64,000 nt of DNA from Pseudomonas baltica. GTDB lineage: Bacteria > Pseudomonadota > Gammaproteobacteria > Pseudomonadales > Pseudomonadaceae. Of this stretch, positions 63,446 to 64,000 are shown one piece after another. Numbering within the stretch: position 1 is the stretch's first letter; the number at the start of each line of letters is the position of its first letter. The translations under genes and the position numbers were made by a program. The notes beneath the pieces were generated by a model. The model saw only the letters and a program-made list of their open reading frames with translations, did not search any database and was not told the DNA's origin. The stretch covers positions 2,480,001 through 2,544,000 of the forward strand of contig NZ_CP134771.1 in the NCBI RefSeq assembly GCF_031880315.1, read 5' to 3'.

Positions 63446-64000
63446 TCAAACCAAGGCCGGTCCCTGCGCCTGCAACTGCCCGGACTCGATCCGCACCCGA
63501 CGCGGGTGGAACCGATCGAGGCTGCTGCGATGGCCCACGCTGACGATGCTCAAACCGGGCAACTGCGCCATGAGCCCTTCATACAGCGCGGCCTCGTCCT
63601 CTTCGTCCATGGCCGACGTCGCCTCGTCCATGAACAGCCACTGCGGCTTGAACAACAAGGCGCGGGCAAACGCCAGACGCTGCTGCTCGCCCGGCGACAG
63701 CAGGCTCTGCCAGTGCTGCTCCTCGTCAAGCCGGGGAATCAGCTGCTCGAGGCGGCAATCTGTGAGTGCCTGTGCATAACTCTCTTCGCCGTACGCGTCC
63801 CCCTCCTGTGGATAACTGAGCGCTTCACGCAGGGTACCGATCGGCAGGTAGGGTTTTTGCGGCAAGAACAGCAAGCGCCCTTCGGGCAGGCGAATGGTCC
63901 CGCCACCTTCAGGCCACAGCTCGCCCATGGCGCGTAGCAGGCTGCTTTTGCCGCTGCCGGAGCGGCCGCTGATCATCACCCGTTCGCCAGGCGCAACGGT
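63446..64000 (-). CDS. ABC transporter ATP-binding/permease protein, C-terminal part (YddA/SbmA-like)
   Basis: Only the last 184 residues are inside the window; the gene continues beyond base 64000. They are the nucleotide-binding domain: Walker [11 protein letters not shown], signature LSPGEQQRLAFARAL, Walker B WLFMDEATSAMD, H-loop VGHRSS. The SPGEQQRLAFAR form with a fused permease is typical of the YddA/BacA-like (ABCD) exporters. The substrate and the membrane domain cannot be seen. Confidence 0.85.
   Translation of the reverse strand, partial: TVAPGERVMISGRSGSGKSSLLRAMGELWPEGGGTIRLPEGRLLFLPQKPYLPIGTLREALSYPQEGDAYGEESYAQALTDCRLEQLIPRLDEEQHWQSLLSPGEQQRLAFARALLFKPQWLFMDEATSAMDEEDEAALYEGLMAQLPGLSIVSVGHRSSLDRFHPRRVRIESGQLQAQGPALV

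Overview
The window is a 64 kb stretch of Pseudomonas chromosome. It is GC-rich, gene-dense and almost entirely core. The gene order (lpoA-yraN-gmhA-BON lipoprotein, sspBA, petCBA, rpsI-rplM, zapE, trpS, cysDN, algW, his/murA/mla, kds/lpt/rpoN/pts, the fagA-fumC-sodA iron-stress operon, pmbA/tldD, mreBCD, gatCAB) is the block I know from Pseudomonas genomes such as P. aeruginosa. Extragenic palindromes built on CTGTGGGAGC point to the fluorescens/putida side of the genus rather than to P. aeruginosa. Identification rests on reading the sequence; no search was run.

Layout. 1-13.2 kb: envelope and housekeeping genes (LpoA, GmhA, DolP-like lipoprotein), stringent starvation proteins, the bc1 complex with an unusually short cytochrome c1, ribosomal proteins S9/L13, a GlxA-type AraC regulator, ZapE, a long TrpRS, a hydrolase and ZapG. 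13.2-16.2 kb: a small accessory island between zapG and cysNC. It holds hcp, a glycine-zipper putative toxin and a membrane protein that is probably its immunity protein. The cassette is bracketed by two decayed copies of one HTH-regulator family, a frameshifted DUF3077-like gene and a 26-bp duplicated piece of the toxin gene. 16.2-29.2 kb: sulfate activation (cysD, cysNC), Nif3-like protein, the AlgW protease, then one long leftward run mlaFEDCB-ibaG-murA-hisG-hisD-hisC. 29.4-36.5 kb: the rightward run kdsD-kdsC-lptC-lptA-lptB-rpoN-hpf-ptsN-rapZ-ptsO, which joins Kdo/LPS export to sigma-54 and the nitrogen PTS. 36.5-40.4 kb: Fur-box-controlled fagA-fumC-(TPR-like)-sodA-ZIP operon. 40.5-54.0 kb: pmbA, yjgA/darP and the leftward mreB, mreC, mreD, maf, rng, yhdP, nitrilase, tldD cluster. 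54.2-59.0 kb: gatCAB, an RlpA-like lipoprotein and a CaCA exchanger. 59.0-64.0 kb: a more variable end with REP/BIME repeats, a 262-bp tandem duplication and a REP-associated tyrosine transposase, then an AEC transporter, 5-dehydro-4-deoxyglucarate dehydratase with a GntR/FCD regulator, and the end of an ABC exporter.

How the genes work together. Much of the core content builds and maintains the envelope: Mla lipid trafficking, Lpt/Kds LPS synthesis and export, MurA, MreBCD, LpoA, AlgW and YhdP. The rest covers energy (bc1), translation (GatCAB, TrpRS, S9/L13, HPF), sulfur and histidine biosynthesis, and iron-sparing metabolism. The best candidate for something not well described is the orphan hcp/toxin/immunity island at 13.2-16.1 kb. 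Other points worth a second look are the shortened cytochrome c1, the apparent ATT start of mreC, a possible ATC start of the exchanger gene, and the RAYT/REP neighbourhood.
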